From: Terribacillus aidingensis
GTDB lineage: Bacteria; Bacillota; Bacilli; Bacillales; Amphibacillaceae
DNA: 64,000 bases
Direction: 5' to 3'
NCBI RefSeq assembly: GCF_900215625.1
Contig: NZ_OBEK01000001.1
Location: 806,001-870,000, forward strand
Position 1 is the first letter of the stretch; each line of letters starts with the position of its first letter. A program made the translations under genes and the position numbers. The notes under the pieces are model-generated. The model searched no databases and was not told the DNA's origin. It worked only from the letters and a program-made list of their open reading frames with translations. Positions 43,333 to 51,848 of this stretch are shown piece by piece.

Positions 43333-44349
43333 ATGAAAGCTATTGGTATTTATAAGAACACATCTGTTGATGAGGAAAATTGCTTCATTGAAGAGCAGTT
43401 GGACAAGCCTGTTGCAAAAGGCGGAGACGTTTTAGTACAAGTAAAAGCTGTGAGTGTGAACCCAGTTGATACGAAGCAGCGAAAAATGAAAGAAGATGAT
43501 GGCAACTTCCGCATTCTTGGCTTCGATGCTGCTGGTGTTATTGAAGAAGTAGGCGAGGATGTACAAGGATTCGAGCCTGGTGATGAGGTTTTTTATGCTG
43601 GATCTGTTGCGCGTCAAGGATCGAATAGCGAATACCAGCTCGTCGATCACCAAGTAATTGCGAAGAAACCATCCAATCTTAGCTTCTCAGATGCTGCTGC
43701 ACTTCCGTTAACAGCACTTACAGCATGGGAAGCAATGTTTGAGAAAATGCATATTCCACTCGATATCGAAGCGAACAAAGGGAAAACAATTTTGCTGATT
43801 AATGCAGCTGGCGGCGTTGGCTCTATTGCATCACAGCTTGCGAAACTGCATGGATTGACTGTTATAGGCACTGCTTCAAGGGAAGAAACAGAAAAATGGG
43901 CCAATCAGCACGGAACAGAACGGACGATTAATCACCATAAACCGCTTCATCCGCAGCTGGAAGCACTAGATTTTGATAATGATACGGTTGATTATGTTTT
44001 TTGTATGCACCAGCTGGACAAGGCGTGGGATGATATTATCGAGGTCATTAGACCCGAAGGTATCATTGCGGCGATTACAGGACCGGTGGAAGGAATCAAG
44101 CTGACAGATTTAACTTCGAAGAGCTTGACGCTTGTTTGGGAGTACATGTTTACTCGTACACTGCATCAGACAGACAGCAAATATAAGCAAGGCGAGATAT
44201 TAACCAAGGTGGCAGAGCTACTCGAGGAAGGGCGTCTGCGCACCACAAAGGCGGAAGAACTGAAAGGCCTTACAGCGAAAAACCTCCAAGAAGCACATAA
44301 GCGGCTGGAAGCTGGCAGCATGATCGGGAAACTGGTTATTTCTGTTTAA
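43333..44349 (+). CDS. Zinc-type alcohol dehydrogenase-like / quinone oxidoreductase
   Basis: A 338-residue medium-chain dehydrogenase/reductase. The N-terminal GroES-like domain has VSVNPVDTKQRK and GFDAAGVIEEVGEDV; the Rossmann domain has the nucleotide loop LINAAGGVGSIASQLAK near 156-172. The cysteine ligands of true zinc alcohol dehydrogenases are absent, so this is the zinc-free branch that reduces quinones or enals with NADPH. Neighbours give no substrate. AGGAGG precedes the ATG. Confidence 0.84.
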   Translation: MKAIGIYKNTSVDEENCFIEEQLDKPVAKGGDVLVQVKAVSVNPVDTKQRKMKEDDGNFRILGFDAAGVIEEVGEDVQGFEPGDEVFYAGSVARQGSNSEYQLVDHQVIAKKPSNLSFSDAAALPLTALTAWEAMFEKMHIPLDIEANKGKTILLINAAGGVGSIASQLAKLHGLTVIGTASREETEKWANQHGTERTINHHKPLHPQLEALDFDNDTVDYVFCMHQLDKAWDDIIEVIRPEGIIAAITGPVEGIKLTDLTSKSLTLVWEYMFTRTLHQTDSKYKQGEILTKVAELLEEGRLRTTKAEELKGLTAKNLQEAHKRLEAGSMIGKLVISV

Positions 44350-44351
44350 AC

Positions 44352-44379
44352 AAAAGGCAGGCATATTGCCTGTCTTTTA
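44352..44379 (+). terminator. Terminator of the dehydrogenase gene
   Basis: AAAAGGCAGGC (44352-44362) with GCCTGTCTTTT (44368-44378), one G-T pair. Confidence 0.82.
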
Positions 44380-44442
44380 TACTTCTTTTTACTTGTATTG
44401 TTGTATAATAAGTGTAAGACATATAGTGGAGAGGTGAAGAAA

Positions 44443-45408
44443 ATGATACATAAGATAGCTGTCATTACTAGCGGAGGAGATTCACCAGGAATGAACGCGG
44501 CCATACGCGCCATCGTGAAAAGTGCAAACTACCACAATATTGAAGTTTACGGTGTAGAAGGCGGGTACCAAGGGTTGATTGAGGATAAGTTATCCATCTT
44601 GCGCACACCGGATGTTGAGACAATTGCTAACAAAGGCGGCACGATTCTGAAGACATCCCGCTCTCTGGCTTTCATGGATGAACCCGGAAGAAAACAGGCA
44701 GTAGACGTGCTGCGAAATTACGGGATTGCAGATGTTATTGTTATCGGCGGTGAAGGATCACTTCAAGGTGCACAAAAACTGCACGAATTAGGTGTTAGAG
44801 TTGTTGGAATTCCAGGAACAATCGATAACGACTTGGATTACACCGATTACTCCATCGGCTTTGATACAACACTCAACACTGTATTAAGCTCGATTGGCAG
44901 AATCAAAGATACAGGCTTATCCCATAACAAAACGACTATTGTCGAAGTAATGGGAAGACATTGCGGCGATTTGGCGTTATTTACTGCAATCGCTGGTGAA
45001 GGGGATATCATTTCTACACCAGAATACAAATTAAGCCCAGAACAAATTTGTGAGAAGCTGCAGGATAAAATATCCAAGGGCCGGAATGATAATATCATTG
45101 TCGTGACGGAGCGGATGTACGATTTGGATGAACTGCAGCAGCATATCGAAGAACACATGAATATAGAAGTGCGAACAACCGTTTTAGGATTTATCCAGCG
45201 CGGCGGCGAACCATCTGCATTTGACCGAATCCTTGCCAATAAAATGGGCGTCAAAGCTGTGCAAATGTTGATGGAAGGTGAATCTGGCTACGCCATCGGT
45301 ATTAAATCCAACCAGCTCATTCAAAAAGATTTGAAAACGATGCTGGACGAAAAAACCGACAAGCAGCCAAGTTATGATTTACTGGAATTGCTGTTGCATA
45401 CAACGTAA
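44443..45408 (+). CDS. 6-phosphofructokinase paralogue with altered metal-site motif
   Basis: A 321-residue protein of the ATP-dependent phosphofructokinase family: GGDSPGMNAAIRA near 11-23, PGTIDND with catalytic D128, EVMGRHCGDLAL near 167-178 and GFIQRGGEPSAFDR near 247-260. The nearly invariant GGDGS metal-site motif reads GGEGS here (E104 in place of the magnesium-binding aspartate, D103 of E. coli). It stands alone, not in the pfkA-pyk cluster, and is clearly divergent from standard PfkA, so it is probably a second paralogue with altered activity or substrate. ATG at 44443 follows GAGAGGTGA; the frame extends 15 codons upstream without a site. Confidence 0.82.
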   Translation: MIHKIAVITSGGDSPGMNAAIRAIVKSANYHNIEVYGVEGGYQGLIEDKLSILRTPDVETIANKGGTILKTSRSLAFMDEPGRKQAVDVLRNYGIADVIVIGGEGSLQGAQKLHELGVRVVGIPGTIDNDLDYTDYSIGFDTTLNTVLSSIGRIKDTGLSHNKTTIVEVMGRHCGDLALFTAIAGEGDIISTPEYKLSPEQICEKLQDKISKGRNDNIIVVTERMYDLDELQQHIEEHMNIEVRTTVLGFIQRGGEPSAFDRILANKMGVKAVQMLMEGESGYAIGIKSNQLIQKDLKTMLDEKTDKQPSYDLLELLLHTT

Positions 45409-45709
45409 TCGCTTACAAACTAGAATGTTCGCTTTAGATGGCAGAGAAACCTTGTTTCTCTGCCATCTTTTTTATTTCGAAGAATACTCGAAGTGAAGTG
45501 ATTTGAAACAATTTCATAAGCCAAAGCTACACTTCTGCTTATCCTAGTTCATAAAGTGCGATTAGGGTTAGTTTTTTTATGTTTAAAGAAAATCGACTGC
45601 AGCTTTATGTGTGAATTTTGATTTGGTTTAATCAAGGAGGTTAAAATTTTTATTAATTTATTGTCAGCATAGAGTAACAGTTGGATTACACTGGTCGCCC
45701 ATTTATATA
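45409..45709. other. Gene-free stretch before the collagen-like gene
   Basis: It holds the pfk terminator (45436-45474) and, at the pfk stop, a cre-like TGTAAGCGATTACG read on the minus strand (about 45403-45416, 13 of 14 positions). The rest is AT-rich with no frame or recognised RNA; an isolated AAGGAGG at about 45634 has no start codon that opens a plausible gene. Confidence 0.5.
45436..45474 (+). terminator. Terminator of the phosphofructokinase-like gene
   Basis: Perfect 15-bp stem (45436-45450 with 45454-45468, AGATGGCAGAGAAAC and its complement), three-base loop, T run. Confidence 0.9.
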
Positions 45710-45737
45710 ACACTAAAGTTTTTGCACCCATATAATA
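45710..45737 (+). promoter_or_regulatory. Probable sigma-K promoter of the collagen-like gene
   Basis: AC (45710-45711), 17 bases, CATATAATA (45729-45737). This fits the late mother-cell consensus AC-N16/17-CATANNNTA exactly and lies 28 bases before the ATG. Spore-surface collagen-like genes of Bacillus are sigma-K controlled. A -10 TATAAT for the main sigma factor overlaps, but without a good -35. Confidence 0.5.
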
Positions 45738-45765
45738 TTTTATAACCAATGAAAAGGGGAAAAAA

Positions 45766-46941
45766 ATGAAAGAGGAGCAATGTAATTGTCCAAGGTGCAG
45801 AAGGAGAAGAAGAGATAAAGTACAATTTGAATGTGAATGCGAATGCGGAAAGCATATTACATGTGAAATTAATAAAGAAGAACTAAGAGGACCAAGGGGA
45901 TTTTTTGGACCACAAGGGGTTCAAGGGATACAAGGACCTACCGGAGCAACAGGGACAGCGGGCCCACCGGGAGCAACAGGATCAACAGGAGAAGCGGGGC
46001 CAGTAGGACCACCGGGAGCAACAGGACCAGCAGGAGCAGCGGGGCCAGCAGGACCAGCAGGACCAGCGGGAGCAACAGGACCAGCAGGACCAGCGGGGCC
46101 AGCAGGACCAGCAGGAGCAACGGGAGCAGCGGGGCCAGCAGGACCAGCAGGAGCAACAGGACCAGCGGGGCCAGAAGGACCAGCAGGACCAGCAGGAGCA
46201 ACGGGAGCAGCGGGGCCAGCAGGACCAGCAGGACCAGCAGGAGCAACGGGAGCAGCGGGGCCAGCAGGACCAGCAGGACCAGCAGGAGCAACAGGAGCAG
46301 CGGGGCCAGCAGGACCAGCAGGACCAGCAGGACCAGCAGGACCAGCAGGAGCAACAGGAGCAGCGGGGCCAGCAGGACCAGCAGGACCAGCAGGAGCAAC
46401 AGGACCAGCAGGAGCAGCGGGGCCAGCAGGACCAGCAGGACCAGCGGGGCCAGCAGGACCAGCAGGACCAGCAGGAGCAACAGGAGCAGCGGGGCCAGCA
46501 GGAGCAACAGGAGCAACAGGACCAATTGTTGGATTAACCCAATATGGTTATATTTACAACTTAAGTCCTCAAACGGTTGCTATAGAGGCTCCTGTTATTT
46601 TTGATTCAACTGGAGTTACAACGCCCGGAATTATTCATGCACCCGGCGCTGCTGAGATTGCGGTAACTGTTCCGGGAGATTACGAAGTTACTTTCTCAGT
46701 GTCAGGTGTAGAACCTAACCAATTTGCTCTTTTTCTAAATGGTGCGCCGGTTCCGGGGACAATTTATGGATCAGGTGCCGGAACTCAGCAAAACAATGGT
46801 CAGGCAATAATCGCCATGGCAGCCGGCGATACTCTTACCTTACACAATCATAGTTCTGCTTCTGCAGTAACCTTACAGACTTTAGCAGGAGGCACTCAAA
46901 TTAATGTAAACTCTTCAATTGTTATAAAAAAATTGGATTAA
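45766..46941 (+). CDS. Collagen-like (Gly-X-Y) spore-surface candidate with BclA-like C-terminal domain
   Basis: A 391-residue protein. The N-terminal 40 residues are charged and cysteine-rich ([24 protein letters not shown]). A collagen-like rod of about 70 uninterrupted Gly-X-Y triplets follows (about 42-253), mostly GPA, GAT and GAA. The rest (about 254-391) is a beta-rich C1q/TNF-like domain resembling that of the exosporium protein BclA ([20 protein letters not shown], then [13 protein letters not shown]). Such domains trimerise and project hair-like fibres. The usual BclA targeting leader is absent; the cysteine-rich head may crosslink it to the coat. A sigma-K-like promoter supports late sporulation expression. 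GGGGAAAAAAATG serves as start. Confidence 0.83.
   Translation: MKEEQCNCPRCRRRRRDKVQFECECECGKHITCEINKEELRGPRGFFGPQGVQGIQGPTGATGTAGPPGATGSTGEAGPVGPPGATGPAGAAGPAGPAGPAGATGPAGPAGPAGPAGATGAAGPAGPAGATGPAGPEGPAGPAGATGAAGPAGPAGPAGATGAAGPAGPAGPAGATGAAGPAGPAGPAGPAGPAGATGAAGPAGPAGPAGATGPAGAAGPAGPAGPAGPAGPAGPAGATGAAGPAGATGATGPIVGLTQYGYIYNLSPQTVAIEAPVIFDSTGVTTPGIIHAPGAAEIAVTVPGDYEVTFSVSGVEPNQFALFLNGAPVPGTIYGSGAGTQQNNGQAIIAMAAGDTLTLHNHSSASAVTLQTLAGGTQINVNSSIVIKKLD
45940..46521 (+). repeat. Tandem 9-base repeats encoding Gly-X-Y triplets
   Basis: Near-identical units GGACCAGCA, GGAGCAACA, GGGCCAGCA and GGAGCAGCG are repeated about 65 times in higher-order blocks of 45-63 bases. Such DNA changes length easily by slippage, so the rod length may vary between strains and assembly of this stretch may be unreliable. 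The minus strand carries a 195-codon leucine-rich frame that is only its shadow. Confidence 0.85.
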
Positions 46942-47279
46942 ATTCTAGAATTTAATTAAATTAATGACTGCTGTAATCTTATGAAATAATTAGTTAGACA
47001 ACCAGCAATACCATATATTTTATCAAATGAATAACGTGTAACAATTTTGTTTTATTTGAAAGGAAGAGTTTTATTTCCGTCATATTTCAATTTGCATATG
47101 CCTTATATGTTGAATGTATGCAGTGGAATTCATCAACCAACCAACAAATACTCACCTAAGGCTGCCAGGCGGCAGTCTATTTTTTATGTATTGAATCGCT
47201 TATGCTGAGAAAGTTTTAAATAAATATTTTACATAGAATGTATAACTAGTATTGCAACAGTATATAAAAGCGTAATTTA
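46942..47279. other. Gene-free stretch with a terminator
   Basis: AT-rich with no supported gene. GGCTGCC (47160-47166) pairs with GGCAGTC (47171-47177), followed by TATTTTTT, a probable terminator about 220 bases behind the collagen-like gene. Confidence 0.5.
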
Positions 47280-47308
47280 TTGACGGATATACCCCTATAG
47301 GGTATATT
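47280..47308 (+). promoter_or_regulatory. Promoter and CsoR operator of the copper operon
   Basis: The -35 TTGACG (47280-47285) and -10 TATATT (47303-47308) are 17 bases apart. The operator TATACCC-CTATA-GGGTATA (47288-47306) fills the spacer, matching the GC-rich TACCC/GGGTA sites of CsoR repressors. Copper binding would release CsoR and open the promoter. Confidence 0.82.
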
Positions 47309-47337
47309 GAAATCATAAAGGAATTGGAGGAATGGCT

Positions 47338-47640
47338 GTGGATAAGTTTCTGCATGATCACCCTAGTACACCTAGAACAAAAGATGAAAAGCAAAACGTG
47401 ATGAATCGTTTAAAACGAATAGAAGGACAAGTGCGCGGAATTCAGAAGATGGTGGAAGAAGACCGTTATTGTATGGATATTTTAGTGCAGATTAGTGCGA
47501 TTCAGTCTGCATTGAAGAATGTAGGCTTCTCAATTACAGAGCGCCATATGAATCATTGTGTTAGTGACGCAATTACCAAAGGTGAAGGCAAAGAAGCGAT
47601 TGAAGAATTGATGAGTGTGATGAAGCAATTTTCCAAGTAA
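47338..47640 (+). CDS. csoR: Copper-sensing repressor CsoR
   Basis: A 100-residue helical DNA-binding repressor that leaves its operator on binding Cu(I). With GTG at 47338 as start, the copper ligands are C45, H70 and C74, exactly the numbering of B. subtilis CsoR. That start also lies seven bases after GGAGG, whereas ATG 47332 almost touches it. The second-shell residues lie in the same helices (RIEGQVRGIQKMVEEDRYCM). It is the first gene of csoR-copA-copZ and represses its own operon. Confidence 0.93.
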   Translation: MDKFLHDHPSTPRTKDEKQNVMNRLKRIEGQVRGIQKMVEEDRYCMDILVQISAIQSALKNVGFSITERHMNHCVSDAITKGEGKEAIEELMSVMKQFSK

Positions 47641-47652
47641 GGAGGGAGTATC

Positions 47653-50037
47653 GTGAGCGAGACTAATCATACAACGCTTGCTATTACAGGCATGACATGT
47701 GCTGCATGTTCGAATCGAGTGGAAAAAGTGCTTAATAAGATGGACGGCGTAGATGCCCAAGTTAATTTAACGACAGAAAAAGCCACCGTTGATTATGATA
47801 CGAACAAAGCATCGATAGAGGACTTAACCAAGAAAATCGAAGCAATCGGCTATGGCGTTCAAACCGAAAAAGCTGAGTTCGATATCACTGGCATGACTTG
47901 TGCTGCCTGCTCCAGTCGGATTGAAAAAGTGCTGAACAAGCTAGATGGCGTAAAGAATGCATCCGTTAACTTAACGACAGAAAGTGCCGTTATCGAATAC
48001 ACTACAGGCTTAATTGAACAGCAGACTTTGATTGAGAAAATCCGCAACCTTGGTTATGATGCCAAGCCAAAAGCAGAAGCGGAAGAAAGCCGGTCGCAGA
48101 AAGAAAAAGAATTAAAACGGAAGAAAACAAAATTAATCATTTCAGCCGTTTTATCTGCGCCGTTATTACTTACGATGCTGGTTCATTTGTTTGGTATCAG
48201 CTTGCCTAGTATATTGATGAACCCGTGGTTTCAGTTTGCCTTAGCAACGCCTGTTCAGTTTATTATCGGCTGGCAATTTTATGTGGGAGCTTATAAAAAC
48301 CTGAAAAATGGCGGAGCTAACATGGATGTGCTCGTTGCACTCGGCACAAGCGCTGCTTATTTCTACAGTTTGTATGAAGCAGGGAAAACCATTGGAAACC
48401 CTGGCTATATGCCGCATTTATATTTTGAAACAAGCGCTATTTTAATTACGTTGATTTTATTTGGAAAGTACTTAGAGGCTAGAGCGAAAAGCCAAACAAC
48501 AAATGCTTTATCCAAATTGCTGCATCTGCAAGCAAAAGAAGCACGTGTGATAAGAGATAGCAAAGAGATGATGATTCCTGTAGATGAAGTAAAAGCGGGC
48601 GATCATTTACTTGTAAAGCCAGGCGAAAAAATACCGGTGGACGGTATCCTTGTGAAAGGCAGGACGTCTGTAGATGAATCGATGCTGACAGGAGAATCGA
48701 TTCCGATTGAAAAAGATACCGGAGCAGGCCTTATTGGTTCTACCATGAATAAAAATGGGTCCATTGAAATGGAAGCAACGAAAGTCGGAAAAGATACGGC
48801 GCTTGCATCAATCATTAAAGTGGTCGAAGAAGCGCAAGGCTCAAAAGCGCCAATTCAACGGCTCGCTGATATAATTTCCGGTTATTTTGTGCCGATTGTT
48901 ATTGGCATTGCACTTGTGACGTTTGTGATTTGGATTGCCTTTGTCGAACCGGGTCAATTTGAACCTGCTTTAGTAGCAGCGATTGCTGTGCTCGTTATTG
49001 CTTGTCCATGTGCATTGGGTCTTGCAACGCCAACGTCCATCATGGTGGGAACAGGGCGAGCGGCAGAAAGCGGCATTCTTTTTAAAGGCGGAGAGCATTT
49101 AGAAAGAACGCATCAATTAGAAGCAATCGTGCTCGATAAAACAGGGACGATCACAAAAGGAAAACCGGAAGTAACAGATTTTACTGGTGATACCGAAGCA
49201 TTGCAGTTATTAGCCAGTGCAGAAAAAGGCTCTGAGCATCCATTGGCGGAAGCCATTGTCGCACATGCTGCAGAGAACGATCTTCCTTTCTTAGATGTAG
49301 ACGACTTCTCAGCTATACCCGGGCACGGTATCGAAGCGACGATTGCCGGAAAGCCAATACTTGTTGGAAACCGTAAATTGATGCATGACCGCCATATTGA
49401 CATGGAGGGCGCTGAAGAGGCATTAACCAGCTACGAAATGAGCGGTAAAACTGCTATGTTACTTGCTGTTGACGGAAACTATCGCGGTATCGTGGCAGTA
49501 GCAGACACAATCAAAGAATCGGCACCAGAAGCGATCCAGCAATTAAAAGAGCTCGGCATGGAAGTAATCATGCTGACAGGAGATAATGAAAGAACAGCGC
49601 AAGCCATTGCCAACCAAGTTGGTATCACCCAAGTTATTGCAGAAGTACTGCCAGAACAAAAAGCGGATAAAGTAAAAGAAATTCAATTACAAGGCAAAAA
49701 GGTCGCCATGGTTGGAGATGGTGTCAACGACGCACCAGCACTCGTGACAGCAGATATCGGGATTGCTATCGGTACAGGAACTGAAGTGGCAATCGAAGCT
49801 GCTGACGTCACGATACTTGGCGGCGAGCTGCTGCTCCTGCCAAAAGCGATAAAGATCAGCCATAGCACTATCCGTAATATCCGCCAAAATCTATTCTGGG
49901 CTTTTGGCTACAACACAGCAGGAATTCCAGTCGCGGCTATTGGATTACTTGCGCCGTGGATTGCCGGTGCCGCAATGGCTCTGAGTTCTGTAAGTGTTGT
50001 AGCAAACGCCCTGCGATTAAAACGGGCAAAACTATAA
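47653..50037 (+). CDS. copA: Copper-exporting P1B-type ATPase CopA
   Basis: A 794-residue membrane pump that expels Cu(I). Two N-terminal metal-binding domains each carry GMTCAACS (about 12-19 and 80-87). Eight membrane segments follow, with CPC at 450-452. The phosphorylated aspartate is D495 in DKTGT, with SEHPLAEAI and [11 protein letters not shown] as the nucleotide and hinge motifs; the last segments have [10 protein letters not shown] and [15 protein letters not shown], typical of CopA. The start is GTG at 47653 behind AAGGAGGGAG. It receives copper from CopZ, encoded next. Confidence 0.96.
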   Translation: MSETNHTTLAITGMTCAACSNRVEKVLNKMDGVDAQVNLTTEKATVDYDTNKASIEDLTKKIEAIGYGVQTEKAEFDITGMTCAACSSRIEKVLNKLDGVKNASVNLTTESAVIEYTTGLIEQQTLIEKIRNLGYDAKPKAEAEESRSQKEKELKRKKTKLIISAVLSAPLLLTMLVHLFGISLPSILMNPWFQFALATPVQFIIGWQFYVGAYKNLKNGGANMDVLVALGTSAAYFYSLYEAGKTIGNPGYMPHLYFETSAILITLILFGKYLEARAKSQTTNALSKLLHLQAKEARVIRDSKEMMIPVDEVKAGDHLLVKPGEKIPVDGILVKGRTSVDESMLTGESIPIEKDTGAGLIGSTMNKNGSIEMEATKVGKDTALASIIKVVEEAQGSKAPIQRLADIISGYFVPIVIGIALVTFVIWIAFVEPGQFEPALVAAIAVLVIACPCALGLATPTSIMVGTGRAAESGILFKGGEHLERTHQLEAIVLDKTGTITKGKPEVTDFTGDTEALQLLASAEKGSEHPLAEAIVAHAAENDLPFLDVDDFSAIPGHGIEATIAGKPILVGNRKLMHDRHIDMEGAEEALTSYEMSGKTAMLLAVDGNYRGIVAVADTIKESAPEAIQQLKELGMEVIMLTGDNERTAQAIANQVGITQVIAEVLPEQKADKVKEIQLQGKKVAMVGDGVNDAPALVTADIGIAIGTGTEVAIEAADVTILGGELLLLPKAIKISHSTIRNIRQNLFWAFGYNTAGIPVAAIGLLAPWIAGAAMALSSVSVVANALRLKRAKL

Positions 50038-50066
50038 ATCCGTACCTTTAAAGGAGGTGAAATAGC

Positions 50067-50273
50067 ATGGAACAGACACTAAACGTACAAGGCATGTCCT
50101 GTGGTCATTGTAAAGTATCCGTTGAAGGAGCCTTGCAGAAACTTGATGGCGTATCAGCAGCAGAGGTCAATCTGGAAGCTGGTACAGTTGTTGTATCTTA
50201 TGACGAAGCAAACGTTACAGTTAATACAATGAAAGAAGCTATTGAAGACCAGGGGTATGATGTTACTGCTTAA
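50067..50273 (+). CDS. copZ: Copper chaperone CopZ
   Basis: A 68-residue cytosolic ferredoxin-fold protein with the metal-binding loop GMSCGHC (C12, C15). It binds Cu(I) and hands it to the N-terminal domains of CopA. AAAGGAGGTG lies before the ATG. A terminator closes the operon. Confidence 0.94.
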   Translation: MEQTLNVQGMSCGHCKVSVEGALQKLDGVSAAEVNLEAGTVVVSYDEANVTVNTMKEAIEDQGYDVTA

Positions 50274-50290
50274 GCATATAGAATTGATGT

Positions 50291-50343
50291 AAAAAACGAA
50301 CTAGCATGAATCTGTAAAAGGATTTAGCCTAGTTCGTTTTTTT
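50291..50343 (+). terminator. Terminator of the copper operon
   Basis: AAAAAACGAACTAG (50291-50304) with CTAGTTCGTTTTTT (50329-50342), followed by T. Confidence 0.88.
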
Positions 50344-50525
50344 GTATAAAGACGTCTGTGTTGTTAGCTGAATCAACTGTGCTGTCGGGAAAGTTCTATT
50401 CCAGCCGCACACGAATATAATTTGTAAGCACAGGTGTAATTGCAATTGTATTTGGTTTAATAAATAGAAATGAATGGTTTTTAGGCTTAATGTTTTTAGG
50501 TTTAGGGTACTGGAGTAAAGACTTA

Positions 50526-50539
50526 TGAAAGCGTTTACC
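50526..50539 (+). promoter_or_regulatory. cre-like box of the sugar ABC operon
   Basis: TGAAAGCGTTTACC matches cre at 13 of 14 positions. It lies just before the binding-protein gene and could act as CcpA or as LacI-family operator. An ATG overlapping it (50525) is rejected as start. Confidence 0.55.
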
Positions 50540-50560
50540 AAATTGCGAGGAGGAGCTGTG

Positions 50561-51835
50561 ATGAAGCGAGGCTTTCTGATGGTTGCCCTACTGGCCGGTC
50601 TGGGGCTGGCAGGCTGCTCTGCTTTTACGAGCGGAGATGGCGCGAGTGATGACAAAGTACAGATTACATATGCAAGGGGGACAGATACAACTGGCGCCAC
50701 AGATATATTAGTGAAAGAGTTTGAAAAGGAGCATCCAGACATTGACGTTGTTGTCCGAGAGATGCCATCCGATTCAGGGCAATCCCATAACCAGTATGTG
50801 ACAATGTTCAGCGGCAGAAGTCCGGAAGTAGATGTATTTGATGCCGATATCGTCTGGTCCGCAGAATTCGGTCAGGCAAATTATGTGCTGCCGCTTGATC
50901 GTCTGATTGAAAGGGATCAAATTAATATGGACGCGTACTTCCCAGCTACAGTAGAAGCTGGCCGTTATAACGGCAGACAATATGCGATGCCTGGTTATGC
51001 GGATGCTGGGCTGCTTTATTACCGAACAGACATAACCGATCAAGTACCAAAAACATGGGATGAGCTTGAGCAGCTTGCTCAGGAGAATATGGGGAAAGAA
51101 GGAGCAGAATTCGGATATTTAATGCAGGCAGCACAGTATGAAGGGATTGTAACCAATGCGATTGAGTATATCTATTCCTATGGCGGGCAGGTGCTTGATG
51201 CGAATGGGAATGTGGTAATCAATAGCCCAGAAGCGATTGAAGGCCTCAATAAGATGATCGACATAGCAAATAGTAACTTTGTTCCGAACAATGTACTTAA
51301 CTTTAAAGAGATTGACACAGAGTCCTCTTTCAACGAAGGAAATGCCGTATACGCGAGGAACTGGCCTTACATGAATGATACGGCGAATGATGAAAACGTA
51401 TCAAAAGTAGCCGGGAATGTTGGTATTGCGACCATCCCTGCCGGCACCGCCGGAAATGCTTCTGCTTTAGGGGGCTGGATGCGAATGATTAATCGTTACT
51501 CAGATGAAGTAGAAGCGTCTTGGACTTTTGTGAAATGGATGAGCGGAGAAAAAGGCCAGAAAATCAGCGCGCTTGAAGGCGGAAAGGCTCCGACGATTGA
51601 AGCTTTATACGATGATAAAGAGATTACCGATGTTAGTGCAGTACTCGCGAGCGAGGACTTTTACAACTCCTTGCAAAATGCGATCCCCCGCCCAATTACA
51701 CCAATCTACCCAGAAATATCTGATATCATGCAAATCGAAATTTCACGTGCTCTAGCCGGCGAGATTACCGCAGAGGAAGCGGTGAAACGGATGGAGACGA
51801 AAATGCAAGCTGCGTTGGAATCCGTAAATCAATAA
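50561..51835 (+). CDS. Sugar-binding lipoprotein of an ABC transporter (CUT1 type)
   Basis: A 424-residue extracellular binding protein. The lipoprotein signal ends in LAGC with lipidated C19. The mature part is a family 1 solute-binding protein (VQITYARGTDTTGATDILVK, MPSDSGQSHNQYVTMFSGRS, TPIYPEISDIMQIEISRALAGE), the type that binds maltose, trehalose or other oligosaccharides. GAGGAGG precedes the ATG. It is the first gene of a five-gene unit with two permeases, an oxidoreductase and an isomerase-like protein. Confidence 0.88.
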   Translation: MKRGFLMVALLAGLGLAGCSAFTSGDGASDDKVQITYARGTDTTGATDILVKEFEKEHPDIDVVVREMPSDSGQSHNQYVTMFSGRSPEVDVFDADIVWSAEFGQANYVLPLDRLIERDQINMDAYFPATVEAGRYNGRQYAMPGYADAGLLYYRTDITDQVPKTWDELEQLAQENMGKEGAEFGYLMQAAQYEGIVTNAIEYIYSYGGQVLDANGNVVINSPEAIEGLNKMIDIANSNFVPNNVLNFKEIDTESSFNEGNAVYARNWPYMNDTANDENVSKVAGNVGIATIPAGTAGNASALGGWMRMINRYSDEVEASWTFVKWMSGEKGQKISALEGGKAPTIEALYDDKEITDVSAVLASEDFYNSLQNAIPRPITPIYPEISDIMQIEISRALAGEITAEEAVKRMETKMQAALESVNQ

Positions 51836-51848
51836 AGGAGCTGAGCGT

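Noticed and set aside
45940-46521. The repeats as a CRISPR array
   Set aside because: Units are 9 bases without unique spacers and lie in a coding frame.
45938-46525. A 195-codon leucine-only frame opposite the collagen gene
   Set aside because: It is the reverse reading of Gly-X-Y repeats, has no start signal and no natural protein composition.
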